64,000 nucleotides of DNA. Origin: JBHYDC01 sp051861205. GTDB taxonomy: Bacteria; Pseudomonadota; Alphaproteobacteria; Rhizobiales; Pleomorphomonadaceae. Location of the stretch: the NCBI GenBank assembly GCA_051861205.1, contig JBHYDC010000004.1:124001-188000 (forward strand), written 5' to 3'. Shown here in pieces: positions 1-8,524 of this stretch (the first letter of the stretch is position 1; each line of letters begins with the position of its first letter). Position numbers and translations under genes: made by a program. Under the pieces are notes generated by a model. The model ran no database searches. It was not told where the DNA came from and worked only from the letters and a program-made list of their open reading frames with translations.

Positions 1-1
1 C

Positions 2-262
2 CGCTGCTACATCTCCTGCGAGGACACCTCGCATCAGGCCATCACCGCCATGAAGGACGGCGTCCGCCACTTCGAGGTCATCGACGAAGAATGCGTCGGC
101 TGCAACCTCTGCGTCTCCGTCTGCCCGGTCGAGGACTGCATCACGATGGAGCGGCTTGAAACCGGCACGGATCCCCGCACCCTCGAACCGATCCGCCCCG
201 AATATGCCAACTGGACCCAGCACCCGAACAACCCGTCAGCGGTGAAGGTGGCGGCGGAATAG
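2..262 (+). CDS. preA: NAD-dependent dihydropyrimidine dehydrogenase subunit PreA, C-terminal end (partial)
   Basis: Only the last 86 codons lie in the window; the 5' part is off the left edge. PreA is the FMN and iron-sulfur subunit that reduces uracil and thymine to the dihydro forms, the first step of reductive pyrimidine catabolism. Visible are the CEDTSHQ segment and a ferredoxin-like 4Fe-4S motif CVGCNLCVSVCP (C-x2-C-x2-C-x3-C-P), which usually end the family. The rest of the same pathway lies downstream on the same strand, which supports the call. The base composition drops sharply right after the stop codon. Confidence 0.9.
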   Translation, partial: RCYISCEDTSHQAITAMKDGVRHFEVIDEECVGCNLCVSVCPVEDCITMERLETGTDPRTLEPIRPEYANWTQHPNNPSAVKVAAE

Positions 263-305
263 GGAAGAAATAATCGAAGTAATACTATGCAGGACAACGG
301 CGTGG

Positions 306-665
306 TTAGCTCTTGCGCCGTTTCCTCTTATTATCTAAAAATAGTTGTGTATCTTCATCAGAGTATCCAAGCATTAGGCCGATTTTGCGATCTAAGTCGT
401 CTTGTTCATCACCATCGGATGCAAAGCTTTCCTCGATCAAAGAATGAAGCTGGTCAATGTAATGCGAAAAATTTGGCAGCGCAAAGAAGACCCCGTGAAA
501 CGTTTGCCCCTCGAAGGGAATTTGACGTCTAACAATCTGACCGTTTTCGATATAGGGCTTAAAATCATCTTCAGGCACTATATCACTAAAGTACGCAACT
601 TTTTTTTCGCCTTGCAACATAAGCTGCAGTTCTCGATCAGTATGTGGCCCTATTTGCGCTGCCAT
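306..665 (-). CDS. hypothetical protein
   Basis: A protein of about 120 residues that I do not recognise. It is acidic in the middle and ends in a basic tail (KRKRRKS), with no signal peptide, no membrane segment and no cysteine motif. The ATG at 665 is used here; in-frame TTG (677) and GTG (674) starts are alternatives, and a weak GAAAG ribosome site is best spaced for the GTG. Base use is clearly more AT-rich than the surrounding pathway genes, which it shares with the two neighbours to the right, so it probably arrived with them. Confidence 0.5.
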   Translation of the reverse strand: MAAQIGPHTDRELQLMLQGEKKVAYFSDIVPEDDFKPYIENGQIVRRQIPFEGQTFHGVFFALPNFSHYIDQLHSLIEESFASDGDEQDDLDRKIGLMLGYSDEDTQLFLDNKRKRRKS

Positions 666-687
666 GTTTGTCACCAAAATACTTTCA

Positions 688-891
688 TCACTTTTTCTTA
701 GTTGAAGGCGCAGGAGATGGTTTCTGAGTTTCCTTTACGTAACAATCATTGCATTTGTCACCCCTCAATCCACCATGCCATCCCCCACAACTAGTGCAAG
801 AATAGCTTGGCGACTTTTTTCCAGCGAACGCATCAGTGGCTGCTCCGAAAGTGAACATGACAATAAGCGCAGCTTTAATTATGTTTTTCAT
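688..891 (-). CDS. small exported cysteine-rich protein
   Basis: Predicted 67-residue protein with a signal peptide (MKNIIK followed by a hydrophobic core and the cleavage motif AFA-GKK). The mature part holds CTSCGG and, about ten residues later, CNDC, a four-cysteine arrangement like a small zinc ribbon, and ends in a Pro/Ser/Lys tail. The ATG at 891 is chosen over longer reading because a strong GGAGGGGAAG ribosome site sits directly before it and the signal peptide begins there. Function unknown. It diverges from the AAA ATPase gene. Confidence 0.6.
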   Translation of the reverse strand: MKNIIKAALIVMFTFGAATDAFAGKKSPSYSCTSCGGWHGGLRGDKCNDCYVKETQKPSPAPSTKKK

Positions 892-1012
892 CTTCCCCTC
901 CGCTTTTGATAGGCAGTATAAAATTGAATCAATTTGCTGAAAGTAGCAGCAGTATTTTATACAACCGCAGATTGTATTTTTGTGGCTAAGGTAGGGACCC
1001 GGAGGTAGCAGA
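892..1012. promoter_or_regulatory. AT-rich divergent promoter region with nested palindromes
   Basis: Between two diverging genes there is a perfect 15-bp palindrome AAATTGAATCAATTT (921-935) inside a wider inverted pair GTATAAAAT (916-924) and ATTTTATAC (954-962). TATAAA- and TATTTTAT-like sequences suit -10 elements in both directions. I infer a shared, regulated promoter for the ATPase and the small exported protein; the regulator is unknown. Confidence 0.4.
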
Positions 1013-1780
1013 ATGCGCGTTGTTGAATCCAAACAGTATGTGATCAGCGCGCAGTTTATGCTGGAAAGAGTTGATGATATTGGCGCCTTCCCGTTTTCAA
1101 TGCCATTTATGCAGAACATCACTGGAATTGACTTTCATCCGTCTGTGACGTTTCTTGTTGGAGAAAATGGTTCGGGGAAATCAACGCTGCTTGAGGCTAT
1201 AGCAATCGCTTCGGGTTTCAACCCTGAGGGCGGGTCTAAGAACTACAATTTCAGCAGTTACGTATCACATTCTGATTTGTACAAGGTTGTTCGCCTTATC
1301 CGAGGTCCAAAACGTCCACGGGATGGATTTTTTCTGAGAGCGGAGAGCTATTTTAACCTGGCGACGAATATCGAGTCCTTAGACCTTGAGCCAAACTCCG
1401 GACCAAAGATTATTCAGGCGTTCGGCGGGAGGGGACTTCATAATCAGTCACACGGCGAGTCCTTCGTTGCCCTTTTGGAAAAGCGACTAAGAGGAAATGG
1501 TTTTTACGTTTTCGATGAACCTGAAGCTGCGCTGTCTCCTTCGCGACAGCTATGGATGCTTTCAAGAATTGATGAACTTGTCCGTTTGAATTCACAGTTT
1601 ATTATTGCGACTCACTCTCCGATCCTCATGGCGTATCCAAATGCAATGATCTACAATTTAGGGGAAAGCGGTTTGGAGGTAATCGAATACGAACAAACGG
1701 AACATTTCAAAGTCACACGGAATTTTCTAAATTCACATAAGTCGTTTCTGGATAAGCTTTTACTTCAAAACAGGAAATGA
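1013..1780 (+). CDS. orphan AAA family ATPase (ABC-type nucleotide-binding fold)
   Basis: A 255-residue stand-alone ATPase. Walker A is GENGSGKST near residue 50, an ABC-like signature SHGES lies near residue 145, Walker B is YVFDEPEAALS near residue 167, and the switch region is IIATHSP near residue 198. This layout matches AAA_21/COG3910-like predicted ATPases, related in fold to SMC, RecF and OLD-type proteins. There is no transmembrane segment, transporter gene or nuclease domain beside it. A good GGAGGT ribosome site supports the start. Low GC and unlike codon use mark it as part of an insert in the pyrimidine locus. Its substrate or partner is unknown. Confidence 0.8.
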   Translation: MRVVESKQYVISAQFMLERVDDIGAFPFSMPFMQNITGIDFHPSVTFLVGENGSGKSTLLEAIAIASGFNPEGGSKNYNFSSYVSHSDLYKVVRLIRGPKRPRDGFFLRAESYFNLATNIESLDLEPNSGPKIIQAFGGRGLHNQSHGESFVALLEKRLRGNGFYVFDEPEAALSPSRQLWMLSRIDELVRLNSQFIIATHSPILMAYPNAMIYNLGESGLEVIEYEQTEHFKVTRNFLNSHKSFLDKLLLQNRK

Positions 1781-1806
1781 TCGGCATCTAACCTCTTTTC
1801 GAAAGG

Positions 1807-2454
1807 TCACCGCGGCAAGATCCCCCGCATCAGCACCCCCAGCACCGTCTCGTTCGCGGCCTTGAACACCTCTGCCTCGCTCATGCCTTTGCCCAGCACC
1901 GCGCGGATCTGCACGTCGAAGTCGGCGTAATGCTGGGTGGTCGCCCAGATCATGAAGATCAGGTGCACCGGATCCATCACGACCAGCTTACCCTGCCGCA
2001 TCCAGGCCGCGATCACGGCGGATTTTCTTTCCACGATGTCGCGCAGATCCGTCCGCAGTACATCCCCGATCAGCGGCGCGCCCTGCATGACTTCGCCGAT
2101 GAACAGCCGGCTTTCCTGCGGATAATCGCGCGCCTGTTCCAGCTTTTGCCGGATGTAGCCCGTGATTTCCGATTCTGGATCGCCGCTCGGGTCCATGGCG
2201 CCCAGCGGCGCCAACCACATGTCCAGCGTTCGCGTCAGCACGGCTGTGTAGATGTCCTGCTTGCGGCGGAAGTAATAGAGCAGGTTCGGCTTCGACATGC
2301 CCGCCCGGATTGCGATCTGATCAACAGTCGCGCCCCGGAAGCCGTAGGTCGAAAACACCTCCAGCGCCGCATCCAGGATCTTCTCCTCATTCTCCGCTTG
2401 AATGCGGGTGCGCTTCTTGGAGGCGCTGGCGCGGGGAAGGAAGTGCTCGTTCAT
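1807..2454 (-). CDS. rutR: TetR-family pyrimidine regulator RutR
   Basis: A 215-residue TetR-family protein. The N-terminal helix-turn-helix spans about residues 22-68 (IAIRAGMSKPNLLYYF) and the C-terminal ligand domain carries the RutR-typical stretches QESRLFIGEVMQGAPL and HLIFMIWATTQHYADF. In E. coli RutR senses uracil and thymine and controls pyrimidine use and related genes. Here it lies at the edge of a complete reductive pyrimidine degradation locus, so it is the likely local repressor released by pyrimidine. A matching site occurs at 8464-8479. Confidence 0.9.
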   Translation of the reverse strand: MNEHFLPRASASKKRTRIQAENEEKILDAALEVFSTYGFRGATVDQIAIRAGMSKPNLLYYFRRKQDIYTAVLTRTLDMWLAPLGAMDPSGDPESEITGYIRQKLEQARDYPQESRLFIGEVMQGAPLIGDVLRTDLRDIVERKSAVIAAWMRQGKLVVMDPVHLIFMIWATTQHYADFDVQIRAVLGKGMSEAEVFKAANETVLGVLMRGILPR

Positions 2455-2514
2455 TCAAAGGACCGTTCTCATGGAAAGGAACTGTCGGCCAAACAAAGCA
2501 GGCCGGTCAAGCAT

Positions 2515-3063
2515 TCAAAACGACGGCGGGGTGCATACGCTGACGATCTCGCACGGCTCTGTCCCGATGTTACGGAAGCGGTGCGGTTCCGAGCTTTTGA
2601 AGTAATAGGCGTCACCGGGCCCAAGCACTGCTTTTCGCTCGCCGACCGTCACTTCCAGGTGCCCCCGGATCACGAGGCCGCCTTCCTCGCCCTCATGCCG
2701 CAGCCGGATCCGCCCCGAATCGGTACCCGCTTCATAACGCTCCGAAATGATCTGCAACGCCTTGCCGGTGAGATCCTTGCCGACTTGCCGGTAGGAAACG
2801 CCGCCGCGACCGATTTCAACCATGTCGGACGCCCGGAAAAACACCTGCGAGCCCTCTGGCCGCTCCATCGCGAAGAAGTCCGCCAGCGCCATCGGTACTG
2901 CGTCCAAGATCCGCTTCAGCGCCCCCACCGACGGGCTGATCGTGTTCGATTCGATCTGGCTCACCGTGGCATTGGAAATGCCCGCCCGGCGCGCCAGCTC
3001 CCGCTGCGATAGCCCCCGCGCGGCCCTCACCTCCCGCAGCCTTCCGCCAACGTCGAGCGCCAT
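2515..3063 (-). CDS. XRE-family regulator with C-terminal cupin (PuuR-like)
   Basis: A 182-residue regulator with an N-terminal XRE helix-turn-helix (about residues 5-60, SQRELARRAGISNATVSQIE) and a C-terminal cupin domain (about 110-180, with PGDAYYFKSSEPHRFRN). This architecture is that of PuuR-type regulators, which often control amine or amino acid catabolism. The ATG at 3063 is chosen because the helix-turn-helix begins there and a GGGGAG ribosome site precedes it. It diverges from the omega-amino acid aminotransferase, with palindromes between them, so it probably controls that operon in response to beta-alanine or a related compound (inference). Confidence 0.85.
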   Translation of the reverse strand: MALDVGGRLREVRAARGLSQRELARRAGISNATVSQIESNTISPSVGALKRILDAVPMALADFFAMERPEGSQVFFRASDMVEIGRGGVSYRQVGKDLTGKALQIISERYEAGTDSGRIRLRHEGEEGGLVIRGHLEVTVGERKAVLGPGDAYYFKSSEPHRFRNIGTEPCEIVSVCTPPSF

Positions 3064-3072
3064 TCGCTCGCT

Positions 3073-3106
3073 CCCCTGTTTATGTGTTCGATATCTTGAA
3101 CAGGGG
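3073..3106. promoter_or_regulatory. palindromic operator upstream of the XRE-cupin gene
   Basis: Inverted repeat CCCCTGTT (3073-3080) and AACAGGGG (3099-3106), enclosing a second pair TGTTC (3085-3089) and GAACA (3098-3102). On the + strand the right half reads ATATCTTGAACA, which resembles the end of the E. coli PuuR box (ATAATGAACA). It lies ten bases before the regulator's start codon, so autoregulation is likely (inference). Confidence 0.45.
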
Positions 3107-3154
3107 ATCGGAAAGCGCCTGAAAATGCAAGCTTTCAACAAAGACCAAGATAAC

Positions 3155-3187
3155 GGATTGTTCAAAATCCCGACATGCCGCTACACT
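3155..3187 (+). promoter_or_regulatory. probable promoter and operator of the aminotransferase operon
   Basis: A -35-like TTGTTC (3158-3163) and a -10-like TACACT (3182-3187) are separated by 18 bases. The -35 lies inside an inverted repeat with arms GGATT (3155-3159) and AATCC (3166-3170). The TTGTTCAA core resembles the operator near 3098, so the XRE-cupin protein may cover this promoter. The start site would be near 3194, upstream of the aminotransferase ATG at 3228. Confidence 0.35.
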
Positions 3188-3227
3188 TGCGTTTGACCCG
3201 ATTTCTATCCGACCGAAGGCCCCTGTC

Positions 3228-4559
3228 ATGAACCGCCCCGAACGCGTTCCGGCCCCTAACAACCTCGATGCCTTCTGGATGCCGTTCACGGCGAACCGGC
3301 AGTTCAAGCAGGCTCCCCGCCTGTTCGCCTCGGCCAAGGACATGCACTACACCACCACCGATGGCCGGCAGGTTCTGGACGGAACGGCGGGCCTTTGGTG
3401 CGTCAACGCCGGCCACGCCCGCCCGCGCATCGTCGAAGCCGTGCAGAAGCAGATCGCTGAACTAGACTACGCCCCGGCCTTCCAAATGGGCCACCCCAAG
3501 GCGTTCGAGCTTGCCGCCCGGCTGGTGAACTATCTGCCGTCACCGCTCGACCATATCTTCTTCACCAACTCAGGCTCGGAGTCGGTCGAAACCGCCCTCA
3601 AGATCGCGCTCGCCTACCAGCGCGCCAAGGGCAAGGGCTCGAAGACCCGCCTGATCGGGCGCGAGCGCGGCTATCACGGCGTGAATTTCGGCGGCATCTC
3701 GGTCGGTGGCATTGCCAACAACCGCAAATTCTTCGGGTCGCTGCTAACCGGCGTCGATCACATCCGCCACACGCACGATATGTCCCGCAACGCCTTCACT
3801 CGCGGGGAACCCGAGCACGGCATCGAATATGCCGAGGACCTGGAGCGCGTCATAGCCCTCCACGACGCCTCCACCATCGCCGCCGTCATCGTCGAGCCGG
3901 TGGCAGGTTCCACCGGCGTGCTCATTCCGCCGAAGGGCTATCTGAAGCGTCTGCGCGAGATCTGCACCAAGCACGATATCTTGCTTATCTTCGACGAAGT
4001 TATCACCGGCTTCGGTCGCCTCGGCACGCCGTTTGGAACGCAATACTTCGACGTTATCCCCGACATGGTGGTCTGCGCTAAGGGCATCTCGAACGGCGTC
4101 ATCCCCATGGGCGGCGTGTTCGTTTCGCATGACATCTACGAGACCTTCATGACCGGGCCGGAGCATCTAATCGAGCTTTTTCACGGCTATACCTATTCGG
4201 CTCATCCAGTCGCCTGCGCCGCCGCGCTCGGCACGCTCGACACCTACGAGGAGGACGGTCTCCTCACCCGCGCCGCCGAACTCGGCCCCTATTTCGAGAC
4301 GGCGCTGCACACCTTGCGCGGGCTGCCCCACGTCATAGATGTCAGGAATATCGGCCTTGTCGGCGCCATCGAGCTGGAGTCGATCCCTGGCGAGCCTACC
4401 AAGCGCGCCTTCCAAGCTTTCCTCGATTGCTATGAAAAAGGCGTGCTCATTCGTACCACCGGCGACATCATCGCCTTGTCGCCGCCGCTCATCATCTCCA
4501 CCGACCAAATAGACGAAATCGTGGCTACACTCGCTATCGTCTTGAACAACCTGAAGTGA
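3228..4559 (+). CDS. aspartate aminotransferase family protein, omega-amino acid (beta-alanine)--pyruvate aminotransferase
   Basis: A 443-residue class III PLP-dependent transaminase of full length. PLP-binding features are the SGSESVETALKIA region, the FDEVITGFGRLG motif and the Schiff-base lysine in CAKGISNGVIPMGG (near residue 288). Family members move the amino group of beta-alanine to pyruvate and give malonate semialdehyde. That fits the context exactly: beta-alanine is the end product of the carbamoylase encoded downstream, and the next gene encodes the semialdehyde dehydrogenase. First gene of the long + strand operon; other omega-amino acids such as 3-aminoisobutyrate may also serve. 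Confidence 0.9.
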   Translation: MNRPERVPAPNNLDAFWMPFTANRQFKQAPRLFASAKDMHYTTTDGRQVLDGTAGLWCVNAGHARPRIVEAVQKQIAELDYAPAFQMGHPKAFELAARLVNYLPSPLDHIFFTNSGSESVETALKIALAYQRAKGKGSKTRLIGRERGYHGVNFGGISVGGIANNRKFFGSLLTGVDHIRHTHDMSRNAFTRGEPEHGIEYAEDLERVIALHDASTIAAVIVEPVAGSTGVLIPPKGYLKRLREICTKHDILLIFDEVITGFGRLGTPFGTQYFDVIPDMVVCAKGISNGVIPMGGVFVSHDIYETFMTGPEHLIELFHGYTYSAHPVACAAALGTLDTYEEDGLLTRAAELGPYFETALHTLRGLPHVIDVRNIGLVGAIELESIPGEPTKRAFQAFLDCYEKGVLIRTTGDIIALSPPLIISTDQIDEIVATLAIVLNNLK

Positions 4560-4606
4560 GCGCTCCCGCGCCTCGTAAGTTCATGTAAATACAGAGGAAT
4601 ACCCTC

Positions 4607-6100
<1,494 letters not shown>

Positions 6101-6115
6101 GGCTTGCTTGGAGCG

Positions 6116-6161
6116 ATGTGTAGAAGTTGACATTTCTGTTCGGATGGATACTTCTACACAT
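6116..6161 (+). promoter_or_regulatory. hicAB promoter embedded in an 11-bp inverted repeat
   Basis: Perfect inverted repeat ATGTGTAGAAG (6116-6126) and CTTCTACACAT (6151-6161). The left arm abuts a consensus -35 TTGACA (6127-6132) and a -10-like TACTTC (6149-6154) overlaps the right arm. The arrangement is that expected of an operator for the DNA-binding antitoxin HicB. Transcription would begin around 6160-6162, at or almost at the hicA start codon, so the mRNA is predicted to be leaderless. Confidence 0.55.
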
Positions 6162-6348
6162 GGATAGTCGCACGGTCGTTCGATTGATTGAGGCTGCCGG
6201 TTGGACGCGTGTCGGGCAGAAAGGGAGTCATGTCCAATTCCGTCATCCGGAAAGGCCAGGTCGGGTTACCGTGCCGCATCCAAAGAAGGATCTTCCTCTC
6301 AAGACACTTATCAGCATTGAGCTGCAAGCTGGTTTGAAACTGAGGTAA
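6160..6348 (+). CDS. hicA: type II toxin HicA (mRNA interferase)
   Basis: A 62-residue HicA toxin, a double-stranded RNA-binding fold that cuts mRNA. The family pattern is complete: LIEAAGWTRVGQKGSHVQFRH with the catalytic histidine in GSH (near residue 25), followed by the VPHPKKDLP basic patch. The ATG at 6160 gives the standard MDSR beginning and is preferred to an upstream TTG that would add 11 unrelated residues. No ribosome site precedes it; see the promoter entry. It sits inside the pyrimidine operon, between mmsA and the cupin gene, as an inserted module. Confidence 0.9.
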   Translation: MDSRTVVRLIEAAGWTRVGQKGSHVQFRHPERPGRVTVPHPKKDLPLKTLISIELQAGLKLR

Positions 6349-6351
6349 TTC

Positions 6352-6747
6352 ATGGCGAACTACATCGGGATCATCCACAAGGAAGAAAGCAGCGACTACG
6401 GTGTTTCTTTCCCTGATTTCCCCGGCTGCGTCACCGCGGGGTCGGATCTAGATGAAGCCCGTAGTATGGCTCAGGAAGCGCTCGCTTTTCATGTCGAGGG
6501 CATGATCGAGGATGGTGAGGCTCTTCCGGAGCCATCTTCGTTGGAAGCAGTCATGCAGGATTCGATAAACCGGGACGGCGTGGCTATTCTTGTGCCGCTC
6601 GCGCTCACCGTAAAGACCGTGAGAGTGAACATTACGCTGCCTGAAGATGCCCTGCGTGACATCGACGATTACGCCGAGCGCCACGGTTTCACGCGCTCCG
6701 GTTTCCTTGTGACGGCAGCCCGCAAAGCCATGGCCGACGCGGCCTAA
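6352..6747 (+). CDS. hicB: type II antitoxin HicB
   Basis: A 131-residue antitoxin beginning three bases after hicA. The N-terminal HicB domain (about residues 1-75) has the typical YGVSFPDFPGCVTAGSDLDEA start. The C-terminal part (about 85-128, VNITLPEDALRDIDDYAERHGFTRSGFL) is a ribbon-helix-helix DNA-binding domain. HicB neutralises HicA and is expected to repress the pair through the palindrome just upstream. As in other hicAB loci the toxin gene comes first. Confidence 0.92.
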   Translation: MANYIGIIHKEESSDYGVSFPDFPGCVTAGSDLDEARSMAQEALAFHVEGMIEDGEALPEPSSLEAVMQDSINRDGVAILVPLALTVKTVRVNITLPEDALRDIDDYAERHGFTRSGFLVTAARKAMADAA

Positions 6748-6786
6748 TCCTCCCGGTCCAAATCTATAAGACGTTCGGAGTTCGTC

Positions 6787-6840
6787 ATGGCCATCCCCAC
6801 CGACAGCCAAGCATCCGCCATCCAAGCCGTCGGCCTATGA
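6787..6840 (+). CDS. 17-codon open reading frame coupled to the cupin gene
   Basis: Short frame MAIPTDSQASAIQAVGL ending in TGA. It has a well-spaced GGAG ribosome site (6777-6780) and its stop codon overlaps the cupin start as ATGA. I infer a leader peptide or the remnant of a longer gene that couples translation to the next gene; the cupin ATG itself has no other ribosome site except inside this frame. Confidence 0.35.
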   Translation: MAIPTDSQASAIQAVGL

Positions 6841-7136
6841 CCCGCTTCACTGCCCGCCCACCTGCCGTCTCCACCGTGCTTGCCGACGACGATCGATGCC
6901 GCGTTACGCGCTGGGACTTCGAGCCCGGCGCCGATACCGGCTGGCATCGTCACGGCATGGCGTACCTTGTCATCCCGATGACGGACTGTGCGTTTCTGCT
7001 GGAAGAAGCAACGGGCGAACGCCGTGTCGATGTGGCCCAAGGGGCGGCCTACACACGTGAGGCCGGCATGGAGCATAATGTCGTCAATGGCGGCGACGCT
7101 CCGATGTCCTTTATCGAAATCGAATTCAAACGCTGA
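6837..7136 (+). CDS. cupin domain-containing protein
   Basis: A single-domain 99-residue cupin. The first motif (about residues 29-47, EPGADTGWHRHGMAYLVIP) has the metal-binding H-x-H, and the second (about 74-88, YTREAGMEHNVVNGG) supplies a further histidine. The substrate cannot be told. It lies between hicAB and the carbamoylase in the pyrimidine operon, 31 bases before the latter, so a role as an auxiliary enzyme or sensor of the pathway is possible but not shown. Confidence 0.8.
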   Translation: MTRFTARPPAVSTVLADDDRCRVTRWDFEPGADTGWHRHGMAYLVIPMTDCAFLLEEATGERRVDVAQGAAYTREAGMEHNVVNGGDAPMSFIEIEFKR

Positions 7137-7167
7137 ACCGAAACCCTCCCAGTTTTGAGGAATTCCC

Positions 7168-8418
7168 ATGCCGCTCCCCACAGACAACCTTCGCATCAAC
7201 GGCCAGCGCCTTTGGGACAGCCTCATGGAAATGGCCGAGATCGGGCCTGGAATTCGTGGCGGCAACAACCGCCAAACCTTGACCGACAGCGACCGCGAGG
7301 GCCGGCTCCTGTTCAAGCGCTGGTGCGAGGCCGCCGGCTGCACCGTCGCGGTGGATAGCATGGGCAACATGTTTGCCCGGCGCGAGGGCACCGACCCTGC
7401 CGCGCTGCCCGTCATGATGGGCTCGCACCTTGACACCCAGCCGACCGGCGGGCGCTATGACGGCGTGCTCGGTGTGCTCGGCGCGCTGGAAGTTGTTCGC
7501 ACGTTGAACGACCTCGGCCTTCGCACCAAGCACCCCATCGAAGTCGTGAACTGGACCAACGAGGAGGGCGCCCGCTTTGCCCCCGCCATGCTCTCGTCCG
7601 GCGTCTTCGCGGGCGTGCACGCTCAAGACTGGGCCAAAGCCCGCAAGGACGCGGAAGGCAAAACCGTTGGCGAGGAACTGAAGCGCATCGGCTTTGAGGG
7701 TGACGAGCCGGTTGGTCAGCGCAAGCTGCATGCCCTTCTGGAACTTCACATCGAGCAAGGCCCGATCCTGGAAGACGAAGGCATCGATATCGGCGTCGTT
7801 ACCCACGGTCAGGGCCTGAAGTGGCTTCAGATCACGCTCACCGGCAAGGAAGCCCACACCGGTTCCACGCCGATGCCCAAGCGCATCAACGCCGGGCTCG
7901 GCGCGGCTCGCATCGTCCAACTCGTGGACGAGGTCGCCTGGTCGCACGCCCCGCTCGCGGTCGGCGCGGTTGGCCACATGGACGTTTATCCGAACAGCCG
8001 CAACATCATCCAAGGCAAGGTCGTCTTCACCGTCGATATCCGCCACCCGGAAAAGGCCGTGATCGCCGCCATGGAAGCGAGCATCCGCGAGGGCGCCGCC
8101 AAGATCGCCGCTGACCTGAAGCTCGGCATCGAAATCGAGCAAGTCGGCGCGTTCGACCCCGTTGCCTTCGACGAAACGCTGCTCGGCCGCATCCGCACCG
8201 CCGCCGATCGCCTCGGCTATTCCCACCGCAACATCATTTCCGGCGCCGGCCACGATGCCTGCTGGATCAATCGCGTTGCCCCGACCGCCATGATCTTCTG
8301 CCCCTGTGTCGACGGCCTCTCCCACAACGAAGACGAGAAGATCACGCCGCAATGGGCAACCGCCGGCACCGATGTGCTCTTTCATGCGGCGCTTGAGACG
8401 GCGGTGATCGTGGATTGA
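7168..8418 (+). CDS. beta-ureidopropionase / N-carbamoyl-L-amino acid hydrolase (M20-type Zn-dependent amidase)
   Basis: A 416-residue metal-dependent hydrolase of the hydantoinase/carbamoylase family (HyuC, AmaB). Metal ligands lie in GSHLDTQPTGGRYDG (near residue 90), NEEGARF (near 130) and HIEQGPILE (near 194); GAGHDACW and CVDGLSHNEDE complete the site. It splits N-carbamoyl-beta-alanine to beta-alanine, CO2 and ammonia, the third step of reductive pyrimidine breakdown. The pathway context (dihydropyrimidinase next, beta-alanine aminotransferase upstream) favours ureidopropionase over a hydantoin-specific role. Often named hydC or pydC; symbol left open. Confidence 0.9.
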   Translation: MPLPTDNLRINGQRLWDSLMEMAEIGPGIRGGNNRQTLTDSDREGRLLFKRWCEAAGCTVAVDSMGNMFARREGTDPAALPVMMGSHLDTQPTGGRYDGVLGVLGALEVVRTLNDLGLRTKHPIEVVNWTNEEGARFAPAMLSSGVFAGVHAQDWAKARKDAEGKTVGEELKRIGFEGDEPVGQRKLHALLELHIEQGPILEDEGIDIGVVTHGQGLKWLQITLTGKEAHTGSTPMPKRINAGLGAARIVQLVDEVAWSHAPLAVGAVGHMDVYPNSRNIIQGKVVFTVDIRHPEKAVIAAMEASIREGAAKIAADLKLGIEIEQVGAFDPVAFDETLLGRIRTAADRLGYSHRNIISGAGHDACWINRVAPTAMIFCPCVDGLSHNEDEKITPQWATAGTDVLFHAALETAVIVD

Positions 8419-8463
8419 TGAGGGAATAGGCACGGCCACCGATTGACCTTGCCTACATAAAAT

Positions 8464-8479
8464 TCGATCATCTGGTCAA
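8464..8479. promoter_or_regulatory. RutR-like operator upstream of dihydropyrimidinase
   Basis: TCGATCATCTGGTCAA matches the E. coli RutR consensus TTGACCANNTGGTCAA at 12 of 14 defined positions. It lies 45 bases before the hydA start. A -35-like TTGACC (8443-8448) with a 17-base spacer would place the -10 (8466-8471) inside this site, an arrangement suited to repression. rutR is encoded in the same locus. Confidence 0.55.
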
Positions 8480-8524
8480 AGAAAGCCGCCGACGACGGGC
8501 GGTGACATCAGAGGGCGACAGGGC

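Noticed and set aside
688..1122. Longer 144-codon version of the small exported protein
   Set aside because: The extension would cover the ATPase start and the shared promoter; the signal peptide and strong ribosome site place the start at 891.
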